From Clostridiales bacterium (GTDB lineage Bacteria > Bacillota > Clostridia > Caldicoprobacterales > DTU083): 6,511 bases of DNA. Numbering within the stretch: the first letter of the stretch is position 1; each line of letters starts with the position of its first letter. The stretch covers positions 1 through 6,511 of the forward strand of contig JAAZEK010000415.1 of NCBI GenBank assembly GCA_012512335.1, read 5' to 3'. The position numbers and the translations under genes were made by a program. Positions 1-6,044 of this stretch are shown piece after piece. The notes beneath the pieces are model-generated. The model searched no databases. It was not told the DNA's origin and saw only the letters and a list, made by a program, of their open reading frames with translations.

Positions 1-2
1 AC

Positions 3-1043
3 CAAGTAGTTAATGAGAAGTTAAAGCATTATTTCCATAGTTCACCTTATCATAGGGATACAGCTATTAATTTAGCTCATCTTCTTGTCAGAACAAAAAG
101 CGGCTATAGATTTTCAGAAGGCATTAAGAGCATGCAGAGCTTTACAAAGCAATATGATCAAGAGCTGTCAGATTTCTTTCCGCTTATGGTTTTAGCAGCC
201 GCAGCAGAATTAGCCTTAAAGAACAATACAGAGGCAGGAATTCCAGAGGAAATTACAGTAGCCACTCTTAAGGACACAAATATATGGATAGATAATTTCT
301 ATCAAAGTAACGGCAGATATGGTCTTTCAGATTCTACATTGCTAACAGGGCATTACACAGGTAATTTGTTTAAAATAGGACGCTTGCAGTATGAGCTCAT
401 TCCCTTTTCTAATTGGGGATTTATATTTAAAAACAGTATAACTCAGGAGCTTATTTCGCTTTCATCCGAGAAGAATGTAAGTGGAAGTGGACATATAGCT
501 GGAATTTATGGCGAGGAGGACATTGCCTTTCAGGCTTCCTTTGAGCAAAATGAAGACTATTATGAAGGTTATGTCATTGATAACGAAAATGGGATTATCC
601 TGGACAGAAGGATTAAGCTTAGTAAGGATGAATGGAATCTTATTTTACAGCCTGGTGATATAGTTATTAATATCCATATTCCACAGGGTGAAAAGCTAGA
701 TTATGAAGCATGTCTAGTCTCCATAGAACAGGCAAAGGAATTTTTCAAAAAGCATTTCCCTGATATCAAGTATAATGCAGTGGTATGTGGCACTTGGTTG
801 TTGGATGTTAATCTTTTGAATATTCTGCCGGAGGAATCAAATATTATAAAGTTTATGAGCTTGTTTAAAAAAATGCCGATATATTTCTCTGTACCTATGA
901 TACATGAGAGAGTTTTCGGTTTTGACTTTGATGTAAAGGATATCGCATCTGCTCCGGAGAATACTTCATTACAAAGAAGTTTAAAGGAATATACTCAAAA
1001 AGGTGGTAAAATGTATAATACAGGCGGCTTTATAATTGACTGA
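3..1043 (+). CDS. GNAT-like acyltransferase-domain protein, 5' end missing
   Basis: The frame is open from base 3 to the TGA at 1041-1043 (346 codons), so the gene enters from the left. An ATG at 132 would give 303 residues. I prefer an upstream start because family members, as I recall them, carry roughly 100 residues before the GIPEEITVATL segment, and translation before 132 looks protein-like. Numbered from the ATG at 132, the visible family marks are GRLQYEL (83-89) in the N-terminal half, and HIPQG (182-186), CGTWLLD (219-225) and a SNIIKF segment in the C-terminal half. These match the two-domain acyltransferase family formerly called DUF5596 (NAT_N plus GNAT-like C-terminal domain). 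Substrate and pathway are unknown. No signal peptide or membrane segment is seen, so it is probably cytoplasmic. The stop is a tandem TGA-TAA. The 180-base gap suggests it is not in an operon with the next gene. Family assignment is from memory of motifs. Confidence 0.72.
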   Translation, partial: QVVNEKLKHYFHSSPYHRDTAINLAHLLVRTKSGYRFSEGIKSMQSFTKQYDQELSDFFPLMVLAAAAELALKNNTEAGIPEEITVATLKDTNIWIDNFYQSNGRYGLSDSTLLTGHYTGNLFKIGRLQYELIPFSNWGFIFKNSITQELISLSSEKNVSGSGHIAGIYGEEDIAFQASFEQNEDYYEGYVIDNENGIILDRRIKLSKDEWNLILQPGDIVINIHIPQGEKLDYEACLVSIEQAKEFFKKHFPDIKYNAVVCGTWLLDVNLLNILPEESNIIKFMSLFKKMPIYFSVPMIHERVFGFDFDVKDIASAPENTSLQRSLKEYTQKGGKMYNTGGFIID

Positions 1044-1073
1044 TAATTTTTTTGTATGTGTCTAGTGAACTCG

Positions 1074-1173
1074 TTTTGCCTTTAGCAAAATATCGGGGAT
1101 TAAGATGGAGACTATACTCCGCCTGAATTAAGAAGAGTGAACGTGCCACTTATAAAAGTGGGAGACTTGACGT
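1074..1173 (+). other. Intergenic segment with several stem-loops, possible structured RNA remnant
   Basis: The 180-base spacer 1044-1223 contains stacked inverted repeats. TTTTGC (1074-1079) pairs with GCAAAA (1085-1090) around a 5-base loop. TCGGG (1093-1097) pairs with CCTGA (1122-1126), enclosing GGAG (1107-1110) with CTCC (1117-1120). CCACTT (1146-1151) pairs with AAGTGG (1156-1161) around ATAA, inside an outer ACGT/ACGT pair (1141-1144 with 1170-1173). No T-run follows the last hairpin, so it is not an evident terminator. I do not recognise a riboswitch consensus. A fragment of a group II intron or another structured RNA is a guess only. Confidence 0.3.
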
Positions 1174-1195
1174 AGAATCAACAATAGTGGATAAC
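1167..1195 (+). promoter_or_regulatory. Possible sigma-A-type promoter
   Basis: TTGACG at 1167-1172 (5 of 6 bases of the -35 consensus) is followed after 17 bases by GATAAC at 1190-1195 (4 of 6 of the -10 consensus). This would start transcription near 1202, just before the ribosome binding site of the PLP enzyme gene. The -35 overlaps the right arm of the weak outer ACGT stem, so the match may be coincidental. Confidence 0.3.
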
Positions 1196-1210
1196 TGCGA
1201 ATTTATAACT

Positions 1211-1216
1211 AGGAGG
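1211..1216 (+). promoter_or_regulatory. Shine-Dalgarno site of the PLP enzyme gene
   Basis: A perfect AGGAGG lies 7 bases before the ATG at 1224. This fixes the start of the split D-threonine aldolase-like gene and shows that its initiation signals are intact despite the later internal stop. Confidence 0.8.
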
Positions 1217-1223
1217 CAGGCAA

Positions 1224-1760
1224 ATGAATCCTAATATATTGGAAAAGCTACAAACACCATGTATAGTAGTAGATCTGGAGAAAGTAAATAAAAATCTAAA
1301 GGAAATGCAGGATAGTGCAAATTCCTATAAGTGTAAGCTAAGGCCTCATATTAAGACGCACAAGATGGTTCACTTTGCAAAACTGCAACTGGAATATGGT
1401 GCAGCTGGTATTACCTGTGCCAAGGTTTCTGAGGCAGAGGTTATGGCAGATGGTGGTATTGATGATATTTTTATCGCATATCCAATTATAGGGGATTTTC
1501 GAATCAAGCGTGCTATCAAACTAGCAGCTAGAACGAAAAGATTGATATTAGCGATAGATAGCATAGAAGGTGCAACTGCTCTAAACGAAGCTGCCCGGGA
1601 TGCTGGTGTCTGTTTTGAAGTACGTTTGGAAATGGACACTGGTGCTAAGCGGACTGGTGTACTTAGAGAAAGGGCTGTATCGCTAGCAACAGAAATCAAT
1701 CAAATGTCAAATCTAAATCTAACTGGAATTTATACTTTTAAAAGCCTGATTTATCAATGA
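1224..1760 (+). CDS. N-terminal half of the split PLP enzyme
   Basis: This is what ribosomes would make if the TGA at 1758-1760 terminates: 178 residues from the ATG behind AGGAGG. It holds the first half of the alanine-racemase-like barrel. It includes the TPCIVVDLEKV entry strand, the lysine motif RPHIKTHK (residues 41-48, K44), and the LEMDTGAKRTGV and LTGIYTF strands. It lacks the rest of the PLP phosphate-binding region and the metal-binding C-terminal domain, so it should not be active alone. The whole gene is described in the entry spanning 1224-2339. Confidence 0.6.
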   Translation: MNPNILEKLQTPCIVVDLEKVNKNLKEMQDSANSYKCKLRPHIKTHKMVHFAKLQLEYGAAGITCAKVSEAEVMADGGIDDIFIAYPIIGDFRIKRAIKLAARTKRLILAIDSIEGATALNEAARDAGVCFEVRLEMDTGAKRTGVLRERAVSLATEINQMSNLNLTGIYTFKSLIYQ

Positions 1761-1786
1761 GCTACCACTACTGATCCGGAAGTAGC
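1758..1786 (+). other. In-frame TGA with a hairpin directly downstream
   Basis: TGA at 1758-1760 interrupts the enzyme frame. Straight after it, GCTAC (1761-1765) can pair with GTAGC (1782-1786). Alternatively CTACT (1768-1772) can pair with AGTAG (1781-1785), leaving the 8-base loop GATCCGGA. A stem-loop just 3' of UGA is where a bacterial SECIS element would lie, but the stem is short. I recall glycine, not cysteine, at this position in relatives, which argues against selenocysteine. Confidence 0.35.
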
Positions 1787-1805
1787 AGGTCAGGAAGAGG
1801 GAGAG

Positions 1806-2339
1806 TTGATGAAGCAGGTTGCTGAGGATTTGGAAGCTGCAGGTGTTAATCTAAAAGATATAAGTGCAGGTTCTACTCCCACAGGGCTATCGGTAGCCCA
1901 AACAGGCATGGTAACAGAAATTAGACCTGGAACTTATATTTTCAATGATTACATGCTTTATAAAGAAGGCATTACAAAGCTGGAGGAAGTTGCTGCTCAT
2001 TTTTATGCTACCGTTGTCAGTACTCCCACTGTAGAATATGCGGTGATTGACGGCGGAACAAAAACATTCCCCATGGATATTCAGTTGAATGTTGAACCCT
2101 ATTATTATCCTTCCTATGCTATCGTAGAAGGAAATGATGATTTGCAGCTAAAACGCATGAATGAGGAGCATGGCATTATCACCAGTCAAAGTGGCAAAAC
2201 AGGGCTAAAGGTAGGACAGAAAATTAAGCTGATACCTGTTCATGTATGTCCAGCAATTAATATGCAAAATCAGGTTTACATATATGACGGACAGGACATA
2301 TATGAACAAAAGGTTGATGCTAGGGGTATGCTGGTGTAG
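1806..2339 (+). CDS. C-terminal half of the split PLP enzyme
   Basis: This is the same frame after the TGA, openable from TTG at 1806 or ATG at 1809 (176-177 residues). GAGGGAG at 1797-1803 lies 5 bases before the ATG, so separate re-initiation is physically possible. The fragment carries the SAGSTPTG segment expected to bind PLP phosphate and the RPGTYIFNDYM strand. It also carries the C-terminal metal-site motif PVHVCPA, with H146 and C148 in this numbering. It lacks the PLP lysine. A two-chain enzyme from the halves cannot be excluded but is not known for this family. It ends in TAG at 2337-2339, followed by a 207-base spacer. Confidence 0.55.
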   Translation: MMKQVAEDLEAAGVNLKDISAGSTPTGLSVAQTGMVTEIRPGTYIFNDYMLYKEGITKLEEVAAHFYATVVSTPTVEYAVIDGGTKTFPMDIQLNVEPYYYPSYAIVEGNDDLQLKRMNEEHGIITSQSGKTGLKVGQKIKLIPVHVCPAINMQNQVYIYDGQDIYEQKVDARGMLV

Positions 2340-2390
2340 GCGTAATGAATAAGGTTTTATCAATGATTCTATTGCAAATAGTTGTTGAAT

Positions 2391-2472
2391 TGTCATTCTG
2401 AGGAGCTTGCCACGAAGAATCTTAAGAAATAAGTATATAAAACTCAGATTCCTCACTATGCTCAGAATGATA
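2391..2472. repeat. Imperfect palindromic intergenic repeat (TCATTCTGAG type), full copy
   Basis: The left arm TGTCATTCTGAG (2391-2402) pairs with CTCAGAATGATA (2461-2472), 11 of 12 positions plus a possible G-U pair. GAAGAATCT (2414-2422) pairs with AGATTCCTC (2446-2454), 8 of 9. The AT-rich loop is 2423-2445. Further out, ATGATTCTA (2363-2371) and TAGAATCAT (2502-2510) form another inverted pair. This is the common dispersed REP/MITE-like palindrome of many bacteria. In the transcript it would form a long hairpin between the PLP enzyme and deacylase genes. It has no T-run, so it is more likely a stability or attenuation element than a terminator. Confidence 0.75.
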
Positions 2473-2546
2473 TCAGATCATTCGAAAATGAGTTCTGCTA
2501 GTAGAATCATCAATAATAACATACTTAATAAGATAAGGTAGGAATA

Positions 2547-4256
2547 ATGAAAACATTAATTAAAAATGGATTAATATATGATGGTACTGGCGGGAAACCA
2601 TATAAGGGCGATATTTTTATTGAAAATGATCGCATTGTTGATATTTGCCCAAGTGGAATTCTTTCAAATGAAATTTCCACGAATGAACCAACTGCTAAGA
2701 ACAATATAGACAAAAGTGATTTAGCTTATAATGCAAACAATGAAATGCATTTAAGTTTAAATAATGAAGAGCGGAATGCAGATTTAGTTTTCTATGCAGA
2801 TAACAAAGCAGTTACACCTGGGTTTATAGATTCTCACCGTCATTGCGACATAGCTGCTGTGGCAGATCCAAACTTTGGAGAAGTTGAATTAGCTCAAGGG
2901 ATAACAACAGTTCTTGGTGGTAACTGTGGTCTGACCCCCTTTCCCTATGTAGCAGGTACTGGACAACAGATGCTAGATTTTATTGAGCCAGTATTGGGTA
3001 AGGCGCCAGAATGGATGAAATATGCAAGCTATCCAGAATACATGGCCGCCTTGGAGGCTTCGAACCCATTTATTAATGTAGGCCAGATGCTTGGCACAGG
3101 TGCCGTCAAAACAGCCGTAAAAGGTTTTGGAAAATCTCCATACACTCAGTCTGAAATGGATAAGGCTAAAGGATATATAAGGGAAGCAATGGAAGCTGGT
3201 GTATTTGGAATTTCTACAGGAATCATGTATGTACCCGAGTGTTATTCTACTACGGCAGAATTAACTGAGCTAATAAAATCAGCCGCAAAATACAAGCGCA
3301 TACTAACCTTCCACATCAGGGGCGAAGGTGACAGCCTGGTGTCATCTGTTGAGGAAGTGCTGAAAATTGGCAGAGATGCAGAAGTGCCGATCAATATTAG
3401 TCATTTTAAGGCCGTTGGAATAGAAAATTGGCAGAAAACGATTTATCAGGCAATTGATAAGATCGAAGAAGCAAGAGCTTCGGGACAGGACGTAAGTGTT
3501 GATTTTTACCCCTATACTGGTGGGTCAACGACTCTAATGTCATTACTTCCTCCAAGTGTTCAGGAAACGGATATTAAAGATACACTAAGAAATATATCCA
3601 CAACTGAAGGCGCAAAGCTGCTAAAAAATGAAATAAATCGGAAGCATGATAATTGGGATAACACATCACTTAATATAGGATGGGATAGAATAATTATTAG
3701 CTATGTTACAAAGCCAGCAAATAAAGACTTTGTAGGCGATAACATTCAGGATTTAGCTTATAAGAACGGTTATGAAGATCCTGTGGATTTCTTCCGTGAA
3801 CTGTTGATTGATGAACAAGGTAAGGTTGGCGTTATCCAAATGAGTATGGATCAGCATGATGTTGACACTATAGCCAAGCTGCCGTATTCCATGGTAATTT
3901 CTGATTCACTGTATGGAAATGCAGATTCTCCTCATCCCAGGCTGTTTGGATCTTTCCCCAGAATCATTCAAGAGTTTGTGTACAAACGAAAAATTTTAAG
4001 CCTGGAAACAGCTATCAATAAGATGACTCAAATGACAGCAGAGCGTTTTCAAATTGATAGACGGGGTACCTTAGAAGTTGGGAATTATGCAGATATTAAC
4101 ATCTTTAATCCGAAAAACTTGAAGGATTTAGCCAGCTATAGTAAGCCGAAGAAGTTATCTATAGGGTTGGATATGGCTTTCATAAATGGCAGATTGGTTT
4201 GGAATAATAATAAAATGATCAGGGCTTATAGAGCAGGAGCTATTAGACATATATAA
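2547..4256 (+). CDS. N-acyl-D-amino-acid deacylase (D-aminoacylase), amidohydrolase superfamily
   Basis: This 569-residue protein would hydrolyse N-acyl-D-amino acids to free D-amino acid plus carboxylate in the cytoplasm; no signal peptide is seen. It has the amidohydrolase order: an N-terminal beta strand domain (KNGLIYDGTG), then VTPGFIDSHRHCD with metal ligands H97 and H99. GNCG follows with C127, the cysteine metal ligand typical of D-aminoacylases. H256 lies in TFHIRGEGD, H286 in ISHFKAVG, and the catalytic Asp is probably D453 in VISDSLYG, followed by HPRLFGSFPR. The C-terminal strand RGTLEVGNYADINIF closes the beta domain. All key residues are present. It is somewhat longer than usual (about 480-540) because residues 40-80 contain an Asn/Glu-rich insertion of about 35 residues. 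The start is ATG at 2547 behind TAGGA. Palindromic repeats lie on both sides of the gene. The acyl and side-chain preference cannot be read from the sequence. Confidence 0.9.
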   Translation: MKTLIKNGLIYDGTGGKPYKGDIFIENDRIVDICPSGILSNEISTNEPTAKNNIDKSDLAYNANNEMHLSLNNEERNADLVFYADNKAVTPGFIDSHRHCDIAAVADPNFGEVELAQGITTVLGGNCGLTPFPYVAGTGQQMLDFIEPVLGKAPEWMKYASYPEYMAALEASNPFINVGQMLGTGAVKTAVKGFGKSPYTQSEMDKAKGYIREAMEAGVFGISTGIMYVPECYSTTAELTELIKSAAKYKRILTFHIRGEGDSLVSSVEEVLKIGRDAEVPINISHFKAVGIENWQKTIYQAIDKIEEARASGQDVSVDFYPYTGGSTTLMSLLPPSVQETDIKDTLRNISTTEGAKLLKNEINRKHDNWDNTSLNIGWDRIIISYVTKPANKDFVGDNIQDLAYKNGYEDPVDFFRELLIDEQGKVGVIQMSMDQHDVDTIAKLPYSMVISDSLYGNADSPHPRLFGSFPRIIQEFVYKRKILSLETAINKMTQMTAERFQIDRRGTLEVGNYADINIFNPKNLKDLASYSKPKKLSIGLDMAFINGRLVWNNNKMIRAYRAGAIRHI

Positions 4257-4261
4257 GTGAT

Positions 4262-4289
4262 AGATTCTTCGCTATCGCTCTGAATGACA
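4262..4289. repeat. Half copy of the TCATTCTGAG-type palindrome
   Basis: AGATTCTTCGCTATCGCT followed by CTGAATGACA matches the right arm of the repeat at 2446-2472, with about five differences in 28 positions. No left arm is present, so this is a solo half-element, 5 bases after the deacylase stop. It lies in the 64-base gap before the RidA-like gene and leaves the ribosome binding site of that gene free. Confidence 0.7.
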
Positions 4290-4306
4290 AAAAGTATGGG
4301 ATAAAG

Positions 4307-4315
4307 AAAGGAGAT
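4307..4315 (+). promoter_or_regulatory. Shine-Dalgarno site of the RidA-like gene
   Basis: AAAGGAGAT ends 5 bases before the ATG at 4321, a strong match to the 16S rRNA tail. It supports this start over any internal one. Confidence 0.75.
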
Positions 4316-4320
4316 TTACA

Positions 4321-4782
4321 ATGGATGTTTATGGAAGAATGAAAGAATTAGGGATTGAACTCCCAAAAGCACCAGCAAAGGGAGGGGTGTATGCACAGGC
4401 AAAGGAATTTGGTCAGGGCCTGATATACATATCTGGGTGTGTGCCTACCATTGATGGGGAATCACCACATGGAAAATTAGGTGCAGAAATCAGCATAGAG
4501 CAAGGACAGGAATGTGCAAAAAATTGTATGCTAAATGTATTGGCTGTTCTGGAAAAGAAAATTGGTGACTTAAACAAGGTAAAAAATGTAGTTAAAATTC
4601 TTGTTTTTGTAGCTGGAACAGATGAATTTTACCAACATCCCCAGGTGGCTAACGGCGGTAGTCAGCTACTTGTTGATATCTTCGGTGAAGAGGTAGGAGC
4701 TCCTTCTCGTTCAGCTATTGGTGTTAATGCACTTCCTGGTAATGTGCCAGTGGAAATAGAGGCCCTATTTGAGGTCATATAA
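4321..4782 (+). CDS. RidA/YjgF/YER057c/UK114-family protein
   Basis: This small 153-residue cytoplasmic protein belongs to the RidA superfamily, whose archetype hydrolyses enamine/imine intermediates such as 2-aminoacrylate made by PLP-dependent dehydratases. Marks seen are the LGIELPKAPAKGG opening, GLIYISGCVPTIDG, the PSRSAIGVNALPGNVPVEIEALFEV ending split across two conserved strands, and R130. R130 aligns with the arginine that binds the substrate carboxylate in E. coli RidA. The opening and length fit the roughly 150-residue YjgF-like subgroup rather than the 128-residue RidA itself, so activity on imines is an inference. The gene follows the deacylase by 64 bases and overlaps the start of the channel gene by one base (TAATG). 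Its placement next to a PLP enzyme of the D-Ser/D-Thr type suggests clean-up of its reactive product. Confidence 0.88.
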   Translation: MDVYGRMKELGIELPKAPAKGGVYAQAKEFGQGLIYISGCVPTIDGESPHGKLGAEISIEQGQECAKNCMLNVLAVLEKKIGDLNKVKNVVKILVFVAGTDEFYQHPQVANGGSQLLVDIFGEEVGAPSRSAIGVNALPGNVPVEIEALFEVI

Positions 4783-4784
4783 TG
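4771..4784 (+). promoter_or_regulatory. Coupled stop/start (TAATG) with internal Shine-Dalgarno
   Basis: GAGGT at 4771-4775 lies inside the last codons of the RidA-like gene, 6 bases before the ATG at 4782. The TAA stop (4780-4782) shares its last A with that ATG. This arrangement implies translational coupling of the channel to the RidA-like protein. Confidence 0.75.
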
Positions 4785-6044
4785 ACTCTTGTAGACCATC
4801 TCCAAAATGCTCTATTAGAATATGGCTTTTCTGAAAGCTGGGCATCGATCGTATCTAATTCAGCGATTGCATTACTTATACTGCTGGCAAGCGTGCTGTC
4901 TTGGCTTGTTGTTAAGTTCATACTTAACAGGATAATCGGTGTTATAGTCAAGCAAAGTAAAAGCAAGTGGGATGATATATTGTTGGGGCCAAAGCTCTTT
5001 TCTAGAATTGCTAATCTAGCCCCAGCAATTATTATCCATGTATCAGCGCCTGCATTCCCAGTTTTACAGATATGGGTACAACGCTTAGCCTATTCTTATA
5101 TAATTCTGGTAGCTATTTTAATTTTATTTTCTCTTATGGATGGCTTTGAATCAATGTATCGCACCTTGGATGTTTCTAGAGAAAAGCCTATAAAAGGCAT
5201 GCTCCAGGTTATAAAGATAATCCTATCTATAGTCGGGATTATTCTCATAATCTCTGTATTACTGGACAAATCACCAACGGTGCTTCTCAGTGGAATTGGT
5301 GTCTTTTCTGCTGTTCTTTTATTAATTTTTCAAAATTCTATCTTAGGCTTTGTTGCTGGTATCCAATTATCAGAAAATAATATGGTGCAAGTGGGTGATT
5401 GGATTGAAATGCCTAAATACAATGCCGATGGTGATGTAATCGACATCACACTTCATACGGTGAAAGTTCAGAACTGGGATAAAACCATTACTATGATTCC
5501 TACTCATGCGATGGTGTCTGATTCGTTCAAAAATTGGAGGGGAATGAGAGAATCAGGTGGCCGGCGAATCAAGCGATCGATCTTTATTGACATGAACAGC
5601 ATCCAGTTTTGTACAGAGGAGATGCTTGAACGATACGAGAAATATAATTATCTTACTGAATACATTAAACTAAAGAGACAGGAAATTGATACATACAATG
5701 CAGAGATAAAAGTTGATCCAGACCAGCTTGTTAATGGAAGAAGGATGACAAACATCGGAACCTTCCGAGCTTATGTCCAAGAATACTTGAAAAATCTGCC
5801 TAAGCTCAATCAGGATATGATTGTTATGGTTCGTCAGCTAGCTCCTACGGAGCATGGTTTACCAATTGAAATCTACTGCTTTAGTGCAAGCACAGTCTGG
5901 GTTGAATATGAGGGAGTTCAGGCTGATATTTTCGATCATATTTTAGCTGTTGTTCCCCAATTTGATCTTCAAATTTATCAGAGTCCTTCAGGAAAAGATT
6001 TTGGAAGCAATCCCTATAGAAAAAGAAGTGGAGCAGGAGCTTAA
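4782..6044 (+). CDS. MscS-type mechanosensitive channel, YbdG-like, with aberrant C-terminal tail
   Basis: This 420-residue inner-membrane protein of the small-conductance mechanosensitive channel superfamily would relieve turgor on osmotic downshock. Hydrophobic segments are at about 23-56, 74-95, 102-122, 141-161 and 165-194, which gives five helices as in YbdG-type channels. The last contains the pore-helix-like stretch GIGVFSAVLLLIFQNSILGF, followed by the beta domain opening VQVGDWIEMP and a soluble C-terminal domain ending TVWVEYEGVQADIFDHIL. KPIKGMLQVIKI (135-146) is also typical of the YbdG group. Family likeness runs to about SPSGKDF (F407, base 6002). The final 13 residues, GSNPYRKRSGAGA, come from fic DNA read in the wrong frame, so the original 3' end was replaced. 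The loss seems to be only a few residues, so function may survive. Translation is coupled to the RidA-like gene. Confidence 0.88.
   Translation: MTLVDHLQNALLEYGFSESWASIVSNSAIALLILLASVLSWLVVKFILNRIIGVIVKQSKSKWDDILLGPKLFSRIANLAPAIIIHVSAPAFPVLQIWVQRLAYSYIILVAILILFSLMDGFESMYRTLDVSREKPIKGMLQVIKIILSIVGIILIISVLLDKSPTVLLSGIGVFSAVLLLIFQNSILGFVAGIQLSENNMVQVGDWIEMPKYNADGDVIDITLHTVKVQNWDKTITMIPTHAMVSDSFKNWRGMRESGGRRIKRSIFIDMNSIQFCTEEMLERYEKYNYLTEYIKLKRQEIDTYNAEIKVDPDQLVNGRRMTNIGTFRAYVQEYLKNLPKLNQDMIVMVRQLAPTEHGLPIEIYCFSASTVWVEYEGVQADIFDHILAVVPQFDLQIYQSPSGKDFGSNPYRKRSGAGA

Larger units (their letters stand above)
1224..2339 (+). pseudogene. D-threonine aldolase / D-serine dehydratase-like PLP enzyme with one in-frame TGA
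   Basis: Read through the TGA at 1758-1760, this frame encodes 371 residues, about the usual family length. It is a fold-type III PLP enzyme. The alanine-racemase-like barrel comes first, with the probable PLP lysine K44 in the RPHIKTHK motif. A C-terminal beta domain follows, with the probable metal site H340-x-C342 in PVHVCPA. Family members cleave D-threonine to glycine and acetaldehyde, or convert D-serine to pyruvate and ammonia. The HxC pair resembles the zinc site I recall for eukaryotic D-serine dehydratase. The TGA is codon 179, between IYQ and ATTTDPEVAG. Relatives, as I remember them, have glycine there, so one G-to-T change (GGA to TGA) would explain it. No other lesion is visible and both sides keep the same frame. 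It is either a very recent pseudogene, a sequencing error, or a recoded gene. The next gene, an N-acyl-D-amino-acid deacylase, fits a D-amino acid pathway. Confidence 0.8.

Noticed and set aside
1047..1053. Run of seven T after the acyltransferase gene as a rho-independent terminator
   Set aside because: No GC-rich inverted repeat lies directly before the T-run.
1074..1173. Cobalamin, SAM or T-box leader
   Set aside because: GCCACTT and GGGAGAC fragments recall parts of such RNAs, but the B12 box, SAM core and T-box sequences are absent.
1370..1699. 109-codon open frame on the minus strand
   Set aside because: It lies opposite the conserved PLP enzyme codons, has no ribosome binding signal I can see, and no recognisable product.
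1758..1760. Alternative genetic code with UGA read as glycine (code 25)
   Set aside because: The deacylase and channel genes run 569 and about 407 homologous codons with many glycines and no in-frame TGA, and the first gene ends in TGA. A code change would scatter TGA codons through all genes.
2205..2456. 83-codon minus-strand frame over the palindrome
   Set aside because: It spans the end of a real gene and the intergenic repeat. Its hydrophobic-looking product is a by-product of AT-rich sequence.
2473..2546. Sigma-A promoter before the deacylase gene
   Set aside because: AT-rich -10-like hexamers exist, but none has a credible -35 at 16-18 bases.
4775..4966. 63-codon minus-strand frame
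   Set aside because: It is opposite the strongly supported channel gene start, with no family signal.
5950..6002. ATG at 5950 as the native start of fic
   Set aside because: These bases encode conserved channel residues in the channel frame, and the translation in the fic frame here has no Fic likeness. The open frame is accidental.
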